Assembly (NCBI GenBank): GCA_021772935.1
Contig: JAJFLA010000037.1
Coordinates: forward strand, 1 to 64,000
Origin: Gammaproteobacteria bacterium
Lineage (GTDB): Bacteria > Pseudomonadota > Gammaproteobacteria > Xanthomonadales > SZUA-36
Reading direction: 5' to 3'
Length of the DNA stretch: 64,000 nucleotides
The number at the start of each line of letters is the position of its first letter. Position 1 is the stretch's first letter. A program made the position numbers and the translations under genes. Shown piece after piece: positions 39,855 to 49,634 of the stretch. A model generated the notes under the pieces. The model was not told where the DNA came from and did not search any database. It worked only from the letters and a program-made list of their open reading frames with translations.

Positions 39855-42337
39855 AAACACTGGTGCTGGCATGGCGCTTACTTCTTCGGGACTGGAAGTC
39901 TGGGGAATTAACTGTATTGAGTATTGCCCTGGTGATCGCAGTTACTTCATTAACTGCTGTCGCATTTTTGACTGACCGCGTCAGTCATGCGGTAGAACTA
40001 CGCGCCGCAGAATCACTAGCAGCTGATTTGCGCTTGGGTTCCAGCCAACCGTTACCTGAACGCTATATCGAAATGGCCCAACAGGCCAGCCTGAAAACGG
40101 CATCCATGATTACAATGCCCAGTGTTGTGTTCGAAGAAAATCACAGCACCCTTTCTGCGATCCGTGCAGTCACCGCAAACTATCCATTGAGAGGTCAGCT
40201 TAAGGTTGCCCCAAAACTGCTGACAGCAGCGTCTGAAACTTCTGAAATTCCGGCCATAGGTGAGGCGTGGGCAAGCACTCGCCTGCTCGCCAGGCTCGGT
40301 GCCGATACCGGCTCTGTGATTAGCGTCGGCAAGGCCCGCTTTACGGTCACAAAAGTACTGGATTTCCGGCCCGATCAAGGCTGGCAATTTGTTGACCTGG
40401 CACCAACGCTGTTAATCAATATGGCCGACCTTGAGCATACTGCGTTGATCCAGCCGGGCAGTCGGGTGAGTTATCGCACCTTATTCGCCGGACCGCGCGA
40501 CAAAATTGTCTCATTCAAACCACTACTGGAAGAACTGTTGTCTGCCGGTGAGCAGTTAAGTGACATTAACAATACCAACCCACAGATCCGCTCGGCGATG
40601 GAGCGCTCCGGTCGCTTTCTCAACCTGGCATCGCTGGTCAGTGTGTTGCTGGCTGCTGTTGCTGTTGCAATGGCCGCGAGACGTTATGCCATCCGTCATC
40701 GTGACCGTATTGCGTTATTGAAGTGTCTTGGTTCAGCGCAAGCATTTATCCTCAGACTGAATCTTCTCCAGTTGCTTATGCTGACTGTATTGGGGGCCTC
40801 TACGGGTATTATTTTGGGTTATGTGTCACAGGAGGCTCTGGCATGGATTGCCCGGGATTTGATCGCTCAGGAACTACCCGCAGCCGGTAGCGCCCCAATT
40901 TACCTGGGACTGGTTACTGCGCTGTCCATCTTATGTGGTTTCGCACTACCAGACCTGATTCAGATGGGAAAAACACCGGTTTTACGTGTCTTGCGTCATG
41001 ATGTTGAACCACCACCGATACGTTATGGGATCAGTTATCTTGCAGGTATAGCCGCTGTATTGGTGCTTTTACAGTGGATAGTGCGCGATATTGAACTGGT
41101 GCTCGGTATTGTTGTGGGAGCCGCAGGTACGTTTGCTGTGCTCGGGCTGGCTGGTTGGTTATTGGTCAAGTTCACCGCTCGTTTCCGTGGTGTGGCCGGT
41201 GTGGCCTGGCGTTACGGGCTTGCGAACCTGAGTCGTCGGGGCCGTGAAAGTGTTGTCCAGGTCGTAGCATTTGGCTTGGGCTTGATGGTTTTGATGTTGT
41301 TAACCCTGGTTAGAAATGACCTGATGGATAGCTGGCGGGACAGTTTACCAATAGATGCTCCCAACCAATTTTTAATCAACATTCAGCCGCATGAAGTTTC
41401 GCAGATGCAACAATACCTGGCTGCACAAAACATGGAGATTCCGAGCTTTGTGCCACTCGTACGTGCGCGTCTGACAGCAATTAATGGGCAGGATGTCAAT
41501 CAGATGAGCTTTGAAGACCCTCGAGGCGAGCGCTGGGCCAAGCGGGAATCCAACCTTAGCTTCGCTGACAAAATGCAGACCGGCAACCAATTGACACAAG
41601 GCGAGTGGTGGCCACCTGGCAGCAAAACCCATGAAGTATCGATAGAGACAGATTTTGCACACGAACTGGGTGTGAAAATGGGTGATGAACTCAGTTTTGA
41701 TATTGCCGGTGAACCTGTCAATGCCACTGTCACCAGCTTTAGAAGTGTGGAATGGGACACCTTTCGACCAAATTTTTTCATGGTCTTCTCCACTGCTACA
41801 CTCGAAGATTACCCGGCCAGTTACATCACTGCATTGTATGCGAATGCTGAAGAAGACAAAAAGATGATAGATCTGATGCGCCAGTTCCCCAGTGTGACCG
41901 TCATTGACCTTGATGCATCTCTGGCACAGGTACGCGATGTCATGGACAAAGCCGCTCTTGCTATACAGGCCGTATTTTTGTTTACACTGTTTGCAGGCCT
42001 GGCCGTATTGTGGGCTGCCGTGCAATCAAGTCTTGACGAACGTCAGTTTGAAAGCGCCATCCTGCGCACACTGGGAGCATCCAGGAAACGGGTCTTATCA
42101 GGTGTTGCGATTGAGTTTATTACGATCGGTTTGTTGACCGGAGTCCTCGCCTCTACCGGTGCCAGTCTGGCAGCCTGGCAGTTGGCGATTAATGTCTTTG
42201 AACTCGAATACCACTTCAGTCCGAGACTGTGGTTAACGGGGCCTTTATTGGGAATGGCATTTGTCGGAGCCAGTGGTCTACTTGCAACCTGGAAGGTCGT
42301 CACTCATGCACCGGTTAACGTACTTAGGGCAGCGTAG
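39851..42337 (+). CDS. YbbP-type FtsX-family ABC permease
   Basis: The 828-residue permease has the ten-helix layout of the YbbP group: one N-terminal helix (about residues 18-38), a large periplasmic domain, FtsX-type helices at about 257-280, 300-330 and 350-370, a middle helix group near 390-490, a second periplasmic domain and C-terminal helices from about 700. The TTG start at 39851 overlaps the ybbA stop, so translation is coupled. It is the membrane partner of YbbA. Substrate unknown; a lipid or lipoprotein extraction role similar to LolCE or MacB is inferred from the family. Confidence 0.9.
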   Translation: MKTLVLAWRLLLRDWKSGELTVLSIALVIAVTSLTAVAFLTDRVSHAVELRAAESLAADLRLGSSQPLPERYIEMAQQASLKTASMITMPSVVFEENHSTLSAIRAVTANYPLRGQLKVAPKLLTAASETSEIPAIGEAWASTRLLARLGADTGSVISVGKARFTVTKVLDFRPDQGWQFVDLAPTLLINMADLEHTALIQPGSRVSYRTLFAGPRDKIVSFKPLLEELLSAGEQLSDINNTNPQIRSAMERSGRFLNLASLVSVLLAAVAVAMAARRYAIRHRDRIALLKCLGSAQAFILRLNLLQLLMLTVLGASTGIILGYVSQEALAWIARDLIAQELPAAGSAPIYLGLVTALSILCGFALPDLIQMGKTPVLRVLRHDVEPPPIRYGISYLAGIAAVLVLLQWIVRDIELVLGIVVGAAGTFAVLGLAGWLLVKFTARFRGVAGVAWRYGLANLSRRGRESVVQVVAFGLGLMVLMLLTLVRNDLMDSWRDSLPIDAPNQFLINIQPHEVSQMQQYLAAQNMEIPSFVPLVRARLTAINGQDVNQMSFEDPRGERWAKRESNLSFADKMQTGNQLTQGEWWPPGSKTHEVSIETDFAHELGVKMGDELSFDIAGEPVNATVTSFRSVEWDTFRPNFFMVFSTATLEDYPASYITALYANAEEDKKMIDLMRQFPSVTVIDLDASLAQVRDVMDKAALAIQAVFLFTLFAGLAVLWAAVQSSLDERQFESAILRTLGASRKRVLSGVAIEFITIGLLTGVLASTGASLAAWQLAINVFELEYHFSPRLWLTGPLLGMAFVGASGLLATWKVVTHAPVNVLRAA

Positions 42338-42402
42338 AGGTCTGCCGAGACACGCTTCGAGCAAGTTCATATTGACACTGAACAATATTATTTCCGTACA
42401 AA

Positions 42403-42428
42403 AAAATGGCCGGTTTCCCGGCCATTTT
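42403..42428. terminator. Bidirectional terminator
   Basis: AAAATGGCCGG (42403-42413) pairs with CCGGCCATTTT (42418-42428) around a four-base loop. The A- and T-flanks let it act for ybbP and for the convergent TonB receptor gene, which ends 20 bp away. Confidence 0.92.
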
Positions 42429-42447
42429 CACTGAGGATATTTCAAAC

Positions 42448-44721
42448 TTAACGGAAGGTGTAACGGTACTGCACACCCCACCTTGCTGGTTCATTGATGA
42501 AACCGGTCAGGTTATTAAAATCAATTGCACCAACAATAACTTCTTCATCGGTGATATTGCGGCCAAACAACGCCACTTCGTGCTGATCCCACAGATAACC
42601 GATACGCAAACCCAGTTCGGTTAGTGAGCTACCTTGAAATTCAACGGCTTCGTAAAGGAAGAAATTGACATCATCGCGGTAAGAAACATCGCCGAAAATG
42701 TAGAACTCACCATTGTCGGTCTGATGATTCCAGCGACCACTAAAATTCGCAATCCATTCTGGTGCCTGTGGCAAAGGGTTACCATCGATCAATACTGAAC
42801 CTGCAACCGTTCCCGGCGGATCCAACACAGTACAAGGTGACAACGGCGCACCGCATGGCGCAACAGCCAGTGTGGAATCGTTGACCGCTGTATTGTTATA
42901 ACTGATTGCAGCGGTGAGCAGGAAGTTATCGGATAACAATGCTTCCAAATCAAACTCAAAGCCCTTGCCTTCTACCTGTTCAGCATTTATCACTTGGTTA
43001 AAATTGGCGGCGCCACCTACAGCGGTTAGCTGTGCGTTGTCTACTGTGTAGTAGAAAACATTGAAGTTGGCTCGGGCCCGGCCCTCAGCAAAGGTGGCCT
43101 TTACACCCGCTTCCCAAGAAATAGAGGTTTCTGAATCCGCTACAGAAACGGTATCACCGAACAACAGACGGCCCTGGATACTGGGCGCCCGGAAGCCTTT
43201 GGCAACACGGCTATAAACATTGACATCATCATTAATCACACGAGTCAGGCTGACATCCCAACTGATTGAAGAGTCATCAGTTGTAGTAGTAATCGGGCCG
43301 ATCGGGCCAACACCCAAAAATGATAACGGCGAAAGAAAACGTTCCGCACTGAAATCTTTGCTGTCATCCGAGTAACGCACACCTGCGTTCAAGGTAGTCT
43401 TGTCGTCGAGGTCAACATCAATCGCGCCGAAGAATGCGAACGCTTCGGTTTGCTGCTCTTGCAACACCTCGCCGTTGATGCCTCCACCAAACAAGGAAGC
43501 GTAGTTGAAAGTATCAATGGTGATATCTTCATCAAAATAGAAGAAACCCGCCTGCCAGTCCACCTTACCCCAGTCATTGGATGACAGTCGAAATTCCTGA
43601 CTGAACTGGTCGTGGTCAGGCACACCATCGGCAGATTCTGCATCAAATGGTAACAGCCCAGGGCCACCCGAGCCGATCACGAAGATGCCACCAAAACCAC
43701 CATCAATATCACCGCGGCTGAATGCTTCAACAGTTTCATAACCGGTGACAGATGTCAGTGTGGTTGAGCCAAAATCCCATTCCAACCGGGCCATTGCGCC
43801 AGAGGTTTCAACATCCTGGATATTGGCGCCATCTTGAGAGATTGAGTCCTGATCAAAATTAGAAGAGAAATCATTTGTTCCTGGCTCGATGATATTAGCG
43901 CGGAATACCCGAGCGGTGCCTTCCAGGTCACGTGTGTGAACACTCAGCAAGGCAGTAAAATCACCACCAGCATCGTAGGCCAGCTGTACACGTGCTGCAT
44001 ATTCATCAAAACCGCCCAATGCATCTTTCTCACCGGTAAGATTATTGTCAATCCAGCCATCACGGGACATATAAATTGCCGAGAATCGGGCTGACCAGCT
44101 GTCACTCAGGGCGCCGCCAAAAGCTGCTTCCAGGGTTGCATTGGCATCAGTGCCATAAGAAGCCGTTGCATAGCCGCTGGTTTCCTGACTGGGTTTGACT
44201 GAGTCCACTTTGACAATACCGGCCGGTGTATTACGACCAAACAAGGTACCTTGTGGGCCACGAAGAACTTCGATTCTATCCACATCGAATATCGGAAAAC
44301 CTTTTAGCATTGGATTTTCTTGTACGACTTCGTCATACACCAGTGAGACCGGTTGGGAAGCGTTGATATCAAAATCAGTATTGCCCCAACCACGGATGTA
44401 GAAACGAGGAAATGCCCGACCAAAAGATGATTCAATATTCAGGCTTGGAACCTTTCCACGCAAAAACCGGATGTCTGCACCCGTACCGGAATTGATCAGG
44501 TCAAGTCTCTCTCCACTAAAAGTGGTGATAGACAAGGCCACGTCCTGCGCGCTTTCTTCGCGTCGGGTCGCCGTTACAATTATTTCCTCCAATATTCCGG
44601 CTGAAGACGCCTCATCATCTTGAGCATAAACGACATTGGTCGTCAAAAGCATACTTATTGAAGTAATAACAATAGGATATAGCATATTTCTAGAAGCTAC
44701 ATAAATTCTATTAATATTCAT
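42448..44721 (-). CDS. TonB-dependent receptor (second copy)
   Basis: The 757-residue outer membrane receptor has a signal peptide ending near TNVVYAQ, a TonB-box-like EEIIVTATRR, a plug domain (VEVLRGPQGTLFGRNTPAGIV written here as EVLRGPQGTLFGRN and TPAGIVKV) and a barrel that ends WGVQYRYTFR. The GRNTPAG form of the plug motif is typical of the large receptor group of marine and Sphingomonas-like bacteria that import varied organic molecules. It differs clearly from the receptor at 15.7 kb. The divergent neighbour is a PhyH dioxygenase, separated by 185 bp that holds an 8-bp inverted repeat, so co-regulation with that catabolic gene is possible. Confidence 0.93.
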   Translation of the reverse strand: MNINRIYVASRNMLYPIVITSISMLLTTNVVYAQDDEASSAGILEEIIVTATRREESAQDVALSITTFSGERLDLINSGTGADIRFLRGKVPSLNIESSFGRAFPRFYIRGWGNTDFDINASQPVSLVYDEVVQENPMLKGFPIFDVDRIEVLRGPQGTLFGRNTPAGIVKVDSVKPSQETSGYATASYGTDANATLEAAFGGALSDSWSARFSAIYMSRDGWIDNNLTGEKDALGGFDEYAARVQLAYDAGGDFTALLSVHTRDLEGTARVFRANIIEPGTNDFSSNFDQDSISQDGANIQDVETSGAMARLEWDFGSTTLTSVTGYETVEAFSRGDIDGGFGGIFVIGSGGPGLLPFDAESADGVPDHDQFSQEFRLSSNDWGKVDWQAGFFYFDEDITIDTFNYASLFGGGINGEVLQEQQTEAFAFFGAIDVDLDDKTTLNAGVRYSDDSKDFSAERFLSPLSFLGVGPIGPITTTTDDSSISWDVSLTRVINDDVNVYSRVAKGFRAPSIQGRLLFGDTVSVADSETSISWEAGVKATFAEGRARANFNVFYYTVDNAQLTAVGGAANFNQVINAEQVEGKGFEFDLEALLSDNFLLTAAISYNNTAVNDSTLAVAPCGAPLSPCTVLDPPGTVAGSVLIDGNPLPQAPEWIANFSGRWNHQTDNGEFYIFGDVSYRDDVNFFLYEAVEFQGSSLTELGLRIGYLWDQHEVALFGRNITDEEVIVGAIDFNNLTGFINEPARWGVQYRYTFR

Positions 44722-44800
44722 TAGATGTGCCCTTTATACTGGTTGGTTTCAGTGCGAACGTTATACCACATTTACGTGATTAGGGGTGTAGAATTCGGCA

Positions 44801-44828
44801 GATTTAGGTCACTAAATAAGCCTAAATC
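44801..44828. promoter_or_regulatory. Inverted repeat between the TonB receptor and phyH genes
   Basis: GATTTAGG (44801-44808) and CCTAAATC (44821-44828) are a perfect 8-bp inverted repeat with 12 bp between, giving 20 bp centre to centre. That is the geometry of a dimeric regulator binding two successive turns. It sits about midway between the divergent starts at 44721 and 44907. No regulator is encoded nearby. Confidence 0.45.
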
Positions 44829-44906
44829 CCTTTCAACACTTTATACTGGCAAAACACACTTAATAACAAATAATAACTGCAATTAACCAAAGGTGAAAAT
44901 CTCAAC

Positions 44907-45761
44907 ATGCCAAGCCAACACGGTCTCAGCATAGATCAAAAAAACCAGTATCAGGAACAAGGCTTCCTGGTGCTGGAATGCGCTATCCCAATACCTGTGA
45001 TCGAGCGCCTGAAATCAGCAGCACTAACGATTGTTGATGAATTTGACATCGACACACAACGAACCATTTTTGCAACAACAGACCGCGATAGCGGCCGTGA
45101 TGATTACTTTTTCAATTCTGCTGAAAAAATCCACTGTTTTTTGGAAGAGGAAGCGCTTGATAACACCGGAAACCTTCTGAAACCCACGCGTTTAGCGATC
45201 AACAAGATCGGTCACGCCATGCATGACCTGAATCCTGTGTTCACAGATTTTTGTCGTCAGCCCTTGTTTCTACAGGTATTGCGAGATCTGGGTACCTCGC
45301 AGCCACATTTATGGCAAACCATGTATATTTTTAAGCAACCCCACATCGGCGGCGAGGTACGCTGGCACCAGGACGCAAGCTATTTGATTTCAGACCCACC
45401 CACTGTGACTGGAATCTGGGTGGCCATTGAAGATGCCACTCGCGATAATGGCTGCCTTTGGGTACAACCTGGCGGCCACCGCTCAGCTTTGCGGGAAATT
45501 TATCAGGTGGATTGGGCCAGACGTGAAGGCGTGCTTACTACCCTGGATAAAACACCTTGGCCAGATCAGGATGAAGCCATTGCAGTGGAAGTACCTGCTG
45601 GCAGCGTGGTGATCTTTCATGACCATATGCCACACTACAGTTCACAAAACATGTCTGAGTACTCCCGGCACGCTTTTACGCTGCACGTGGCTGGCCACAG
45701 TGCTAATTGGTCAAAGAAGAACTGGTTACAGCGCCCTGCCCTGGGTGACTTTGAGCTGTAA
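44907..45761 (+). CDS. Phytanoyl-CoA dioxygenase (PhyH) family protein
   Basis: The 284-residue protein is an iron, 2-oxoglutarate-dependent oxygenase of the PhyH/PHYHD1 type. The iron facial triad is His154 and Asp156 in RWHQDASYL plus a distal His in FHDHMPHYSSQNMS near residues 235-240. The Arg of YSRHAFTLH about ten residues later is the likely 2-oxoglutarate anchor. It shares its last 36 bp with the 3' end of the convergent adenosine deaminase gene. The substrate is unknown; the divergent TonB receptor could import it, which is inference. Confidence 0.9.
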   Translation: MPSQHGLSIDQKNQYQEQGFLVLECAIPIPVIERLKSAALTIVDEFDIDTQRTIFATTDRDSGRDDYFFNSAEKIHCFLEEEALDNTGNLLKPTRLAINKIGHAMHDLNPVFTDFCRQPLFLQVLRDLGTSQPHLWQTMYIFKQPHIGGEVRWHQDASYLISDPPTVTGIWVAIEDATRDNGCLWVQPGGHRSALREIYQVDWARREGVLTTLDKTPWPDQDEAIAVEVPAGSVVIFHDHMPHYSSQNMSEYSRHAFTLHVAGHSANWSKKNWLQRPALGDFEL

Positions 45762-46736
45762 CCGGGATTTTTCTTGTGGGCTCAGAAAAGCCATATCCAG
45801 AGCATCAATCTGGGACTGACGAATCTGCTCATGGCTGAGACCAACAGCTGTTGCGGCGACATCGTATTCATGGACGATATTAATTGCACTTATACCCGGA
45901 TCGTCAGTGTTCAGACAAAACTTCACACCCTGGTCCGCCAACTGCTTTATCGGGTGTGAAGCATAGCTTTCGACAGCGCTGATATGCAGATTGGAGGTTG
46001 GGCAGGATTCCAGTCCAATTTCATTTTCTGCCAGGTAAGCTACCAGCTCAGCGTCTTCAACTGAACGAAACCCATGACCAATACGCTCAGCACCGAGGTC
46101 ATGGATGGCCGACCAGACACTTTGCGGTCCATCTGCCTCACCCGCATGGATGGTCACGTGCAGACCGGCGTCCCGAACCCGTTTAAAGTGTTCCTGAAAC
46201 AAGTAGGCCGGAAACCCTACTTCGTCGCCGGCAAGATCCACCGCCACGATGTGATCACGATGAGCCAGAATTGCATCCAATTCCTTCAAGCAGGTATCGA
46301 CACCATAGGTACGGCTTAAAATGCCGATAATATTGGCGCGCACACCGGTATCACGTTCGGCAGCACGAATACCATCAGCACAGGCTTCCATCACCTCGGA
46401 AGGATTCATGGCATGTGTTTCCGCCATGAACCATGGACTGTAACGCAACTCGATGTAATCAATACCCTCTCGCTTCGCGTCCTCGACATTTTCATAAGCC
46501 ACGCGACGACAGGCGTCCGCATCCACCAACACGCCGGTCATGTGTTCGAAACGATCAATAAACGCCATCAATCCCGGTGCTGATTTGTCGATGTGGACAT
46601 ACGGTGCAAGACCAGCAACATCATTGGCTGGCAAAGCGATGCCATGCTGATCGGCCAGTTCCAATATCGTTTCCAGGCGAATACTACCGTCGAGATGACG
46701 GTGCAACTCGACCAACGGTAATGAGTGATCAATCAT
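45726..46736 (-). CDS. add: Adenosine deaminase
   Basis: The enzyme converts adenosine to inosine. The product is 336 residues from ATG 46736, which overlaps the stop of the upstream DUF885 gene (ATGA); a longer start upstream lies in that gene. Zinc and catalytic motifs are ELHRHLDGSIR (HxH), HAGEADGPQS, the catalytic His in GHGFRSVED, CPTSNLHIS and the metal Asp in LNTDDPGIS. The HLDG form near the N-terminus favours adenosine over adenine deaminase (HLEG). The 3' end overlaps the convergent phyH gene by 36 bp. Confidence 0.93.
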   Translation of the reverse strand: MIDHSLPLVELHRHLDGSIRLETILELADQHGIALPANDVAGLAPYVHIDKSAPGLMAFIDRFEHMTGVLVDADACRRVAYENVEDAKREGIDYIELRYSPWFMAETHAMNPSEVMEACADGIRAAERDTGVRANIIGILSRTYGVDTCLKELDAILAHRDHIVAVDLAGDEVGFPAYLFQEHFKRVRDAGLHVTIHAGEADGPQSVWSAIHDLGAERIGHGFRSVEDAELVAYLAENEIGLESCPTSNLHISAVESYASHPIKQLADQGVKFCLNTDDPGISAINIVHEYDVAATAVGLSHEQIRQSQIDALDMAFLSPQEKSRLQLKVTQGRAL

Positions 46737-48553
46737 TTGGCCTTCTGCCCCTCGACCCAAGCCTTGATATTTGCATCCAGCACGCTTAATGGCAGTGCGC
46801 CTTTACCGAGTACCTCATCGTGAAATTCACGAATGTCAAAATTTTCACCGAGCTCGTCGCTCGCCCATGCACGCAATTCCTTGATTTTTAGCTCACCAAT
46901 TTTGTAGGCCAGAGCCTGGCCCGGCCAAACGATATAACGGTCTACTTCTACAATCACATCGTGTTCCTGCTTGCCAGCATTTTTCATGAAATAATCAATG
47001 GCCTGTTGCCGACTCCAACCCAGATGGTGCATTCCGGTGTCAACCACCAGCCGTATGGCACGCCACATCTCATAGGTCAGTTGCCCAAATTTCGAGTAGG
47101 GATCCTGGTAAAAACCCATCTCCACACCAAGACTCTCTGAATACAACCCCCAGCCTTCGACAAAAGCCGTATAACCACCTACCCGACGGAACCACGGCAT
47201 ATCTTCCAGCTCATCCTGCAATGCCAGTTGCAAATGGTGACCGGGTACCGCTTCGTGTAAGGTCAGTGCTTCCATTTCCCAGCGCGGGCGTGTATCCAAC
47301 GCATAGGTATTGGCAAAGAAATTACCCGGACGTCCGGCCTTCACCGAGCCACGTTGATAGTAGGCGGTAGTTTGGGACTTCTCCGCATAGCTGGGCACTG
47401 GTATTACGCCGTAAGGTGTTCTGGGCAGCTTGCCGAATAACTTCATCAGCTCAGGGTCAGCACGCTTGGCAATATCACGGTATTCGCGTAACAGGTCTTC
47501 CTTGCTTTTGTGATAAAACTGTTGATCAGTGCGCAGAAACTCTAAAAACTCTGCAAAAGAACCTTCAAAACCACTGCTCTTGATAATCTCTTCCATTTCA
47601 GCACGGATACGCTTGACCTCTGACAGGCCAATTTCATGGATTTGTTCTGGCGTGAGATCAGTCGTGGTGCGTTGCTTTACGTTATAAGCGTACCAGGCTT
47701 CACCATTAGGCAAGTCACGCATGGCAATGGTTTTACGTGCTGCAGGAATGTATTCGTTTTCCACAAACGTCAGTAATTTCTCAAAAGCAGGCGCTATCTT
47801 TTCACTGAAAGCAGCCGTAGCCCGCTTCTTCAGCAATGCTTGCTGTAGAGAGTCCACACTCGCAGGAAATTTCTTGAATGCGCCCAGCATCGGGCTTTTG
47901 TCCGCTTCATCCACCAGTTGGTTGCGAATTTGTTGCGGAACATCACGCAAAGTGACCGCGGGTGGTGTAATTCCAGCAGCCATACCTTTACGCATCCAGG
48001 CGATAGTTTGCTCAACTACTTGTGGGGTTTTTTCCAGTCGCGCGATCATATTGGAATAATCTTGTGCGGTCTTCGGTTGGCTAATTGCCATCAATTGGGC
48101 AATATCTTGCTGTACCCCTCCCATCTGGTTGAGCGGCATTAATTCACCCGGGAATTGTTGGCCTTCGACATCCCGTAGTTGGTTGTCGTATAACAGGTCG
48201 TAATTAACCTGCTCGGTACCTGTCAATACATCACGATTGATATTCGCCAACGCGGCCAACAAAGTTTTTGCATCCTGTTCACGTTGCCGGGTGACCACCT
48301 CGGAAGCATCCGTCCAACGATCCTGACCACGCGGATCACCCAGGTAGGTGGCGAACTCGGGGTAGTTGAGCATGGTGTAGTCATAGCTTATGTTCACTAT
48401 CTCATTGAAGCGTTCTGAGTCGCTCAAGCCGGTTTCACTGCCGGAAAGTTCTTGCACACGAGCTGTCAAAGCGGAAATTTCAGCTTGATAATCACCAAAG
48501 GAGTTTGATGTAAAAATCAATAGTAGCAAACAGGTAGTAATGGTTTTAATCAT
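46733..48553 (-). CDS. DUF885 family secreted metallopeptidase-like protein
   Basis: The product has 606 residues from ATG 48553, where a signal peptide (IKTITTCLLLLIFTSNSFG) begins; the longer frame to 48685 has no signal and is Cys-rich noise. The hallmark is LHEAVPGHHLQLAL near residue 425, a zinc-site motif of the DUF885 family, preceded by PGNFFANTYA and followed by FVEGWGLYSE. Members are probably periplasmic peptidases. It is translationally coupled to add through an ATGA overlap, suggesting a nucleoside- or peptide-scavenging unit, though the link is only positional. Confidence 0.88.
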   Translation of the reverse strand: MIKTITTCLLLLIFTSNSFGDYQAEISALTARVQELSGSETGLSDSERFNEIVNISYDYTMLNYPEFATYLGDPRGQDRWTDASEVVTRQREQDAKTLLAALANINRDVLTGTEQVNYDLLYDNQLRDVEGQQFPGELMPLNQMGGVQQDIAQLMAISQPKTAQDYSNMIARLEKTPQVVEQTIAWMRKGMAAGITPPAVTLRDVPQQIRNQLVDEADKSPMLGAFKKFPASVDSLQQALLKKRATAAFSEKIAPAFEKLLTFVENEYIPAARKTIAMRDLPNGEAWYAYNVKQRTTTDLTPEQIHEIGLSEVKRIRAEMEEIIKSSGFEGSFAEFLEFLRTDQQFYHKSKEDLLREYRDIAKRADPELMKLFGKLPRTPYGVIPVPSYAEKSQTTAYYQRGSVKAGRPGNFFANTYALDTRPRWEMEALTLHEAVPGHHLQLALQDELEDMPWFRRVGGYTAFVEGWGLYSESLGVEMGFYQDPYSKFGQLTYEMWRAIRLVVDTGMHHLGWSRQQAIDYFMKNAGKQEHDVIVEVDRYIVWPGQALAYKIGELKIKELRAWASDELGENFDIREFHDEVLGKGALPLSVLDANIKAWVEGQKAK

Positions 48554-48823
48554 AAGAATCCAGTTAATCCGGTCAATGTTACAAGTGAGGCATTGTACAG
48601 GCCCAGGATTGTCATTTGCATTTGCATTCAAACCACATACTCTTGTGTTACTACATTCATCGAAGAGACAGCAACATAACTTCACCCACGCTCATAGGCG
48701 ATAACTATTGTGCTTATAAATACAATCAACTTAACTAATGCTTGATAAACCTTCATAATCTCCCAAAATTAGCTCAGGTAAATAATTAACCCCTCTTATT
48801 TTTTATTCAAAGGAGATTTTCAG

Positions 48824-49351
48824 ATGACACACCAGGTACCCCAAATCACATTCAAAACCCGAGTCCGTGACGAAAGTGTCGAGGGCCCCAACCCATTCCG
48901 CTGGCAAGATGTCACTTCAGATTCTATTTTCACAGGCAAGAAAGTGGTTGTCTTCGCCCTGCCCGGCGCGTTCACGCCGACTTGCTCGAGCACACATTTA
49001 CCCGGTTATGAAAAACACTATCAGGACATGCGTGATGCCGGTATCGACGAAATTTACTGCCTCAGCGTCAACGACGCTTTCACCATGTTCCAGTGGGGTA
49101 TACACCAGGGTGCGGATAAGGTGAAATTGTTACCGGATGGTAACGGCGATTTCAGTCGGTTAATGGGCATGTTGGTTCGTAAGGACAACCTTGGTTTCGG
49201 CCTGCGCTCCTGGCGCTACTCCATGCTGGTCGAAGACGGTGAGGTCAAACAACTTTTCAGCGAGGCTGGCAAACAGGATAATTGCCCGACCGACCCGTTC
49301 GAGGTCAGTGATGCCGAGACAATGCTGGCTTACATTAAATCCACGTCCTAA
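48824..49351 (+). CDS. Prx5-type peroxiredoxin (second copy)
   Basis: The 175-residue peroxidase has PGAFTPTCSSTHLPGYEKHY with the peroxidatic Cys54. Further Cys occur at about 79 (IYCLSVND) and in DNCPTDPFEVSDAETML near the C-terminus. The last segment is typical of bacterial proteins fused or similar to glutaredoxin-dependent hybrid Prx5 enzymes, but no glutaredoxin domain follows. AAAGGAGA lies 8 bases before the start. It is distinct in length and C-terminus from the peroxiredoxin at 25.4 kb. It stands alone, followed by the REP doublet. Confidence 0.92.
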   Translation: MTHQVPQITFKTRVRDESVEGPNPFRWQDVTSDSIFTGKKVVVFALPGAFTPTCSSTHLPGYEKHYQDMRDAGIDEIYCLSVNDAFTMFQWGIHQGADKVKLLPDGNGDFSRLMGMLVRKDNLGFGLRSWRYSMLVEDGEVKQLFSEAGKQDNCPTDPFEVSDAETMLAYIKSTS

Positions 49352-49358
49352 TACCAAC

Positions 49359-49531
49359 ATCTGGGGTCAGATTCAAATGCGGCAACCATTAATCGATAAT
49401 TAAGCAGGTGTAAGTGCATTTGAGTCTGACCCCGCTCTCAAACACCAAGTATCTGGGGTCAGATTCAAATGCGGCAACCACTAATCGATAATTAAGCAGG
49501 TGCAAGTGCATTTGAGTCTGACCCCGCTCTC
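49359..49531. repeat. Doublet of 81-bp palindromic REP-like units
   Basis: Two 81-bp copies, 49359-49439 and 49451-49531, are identical except for about two C/T differences and begin 92 bp apart. Each is a palindrome with 18-base arms, GGGGTCAGATTCAAATGC and GCATTTGAGTCTGACCCC, at 49363-49380/49416-49433 and 49455-49472/49508-49525. The arms differ at one position, allowing a G-U pair in RNA. The loop includes ATCGATAATTAAG. This is the best preserved member of the GGGGTCAG family seen in the window. Confidence 0.9.
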
Positions 49532-49634
49532 GCTTCAGTTCAGCGTTTTTTCATGACTCGATGACTAGAGCCATTTGACAAAATGCTCTGCAACACAGAA
49601 CCTAGCCCGACTGCCCTCCAACGGACTATTCACA

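Noticed and set aside
41372-42025. 217-codon antisense frame inside the ybbP-type gene
   Set aside because: Opposite a clear permease gene, no recognisable domain or start context.
48553-48685. N-terminal extension of the DUF885 protein
   Set aside because: The added 44 residues are Cys-rich without homology and would bury the signal peptide that begins at 48553.
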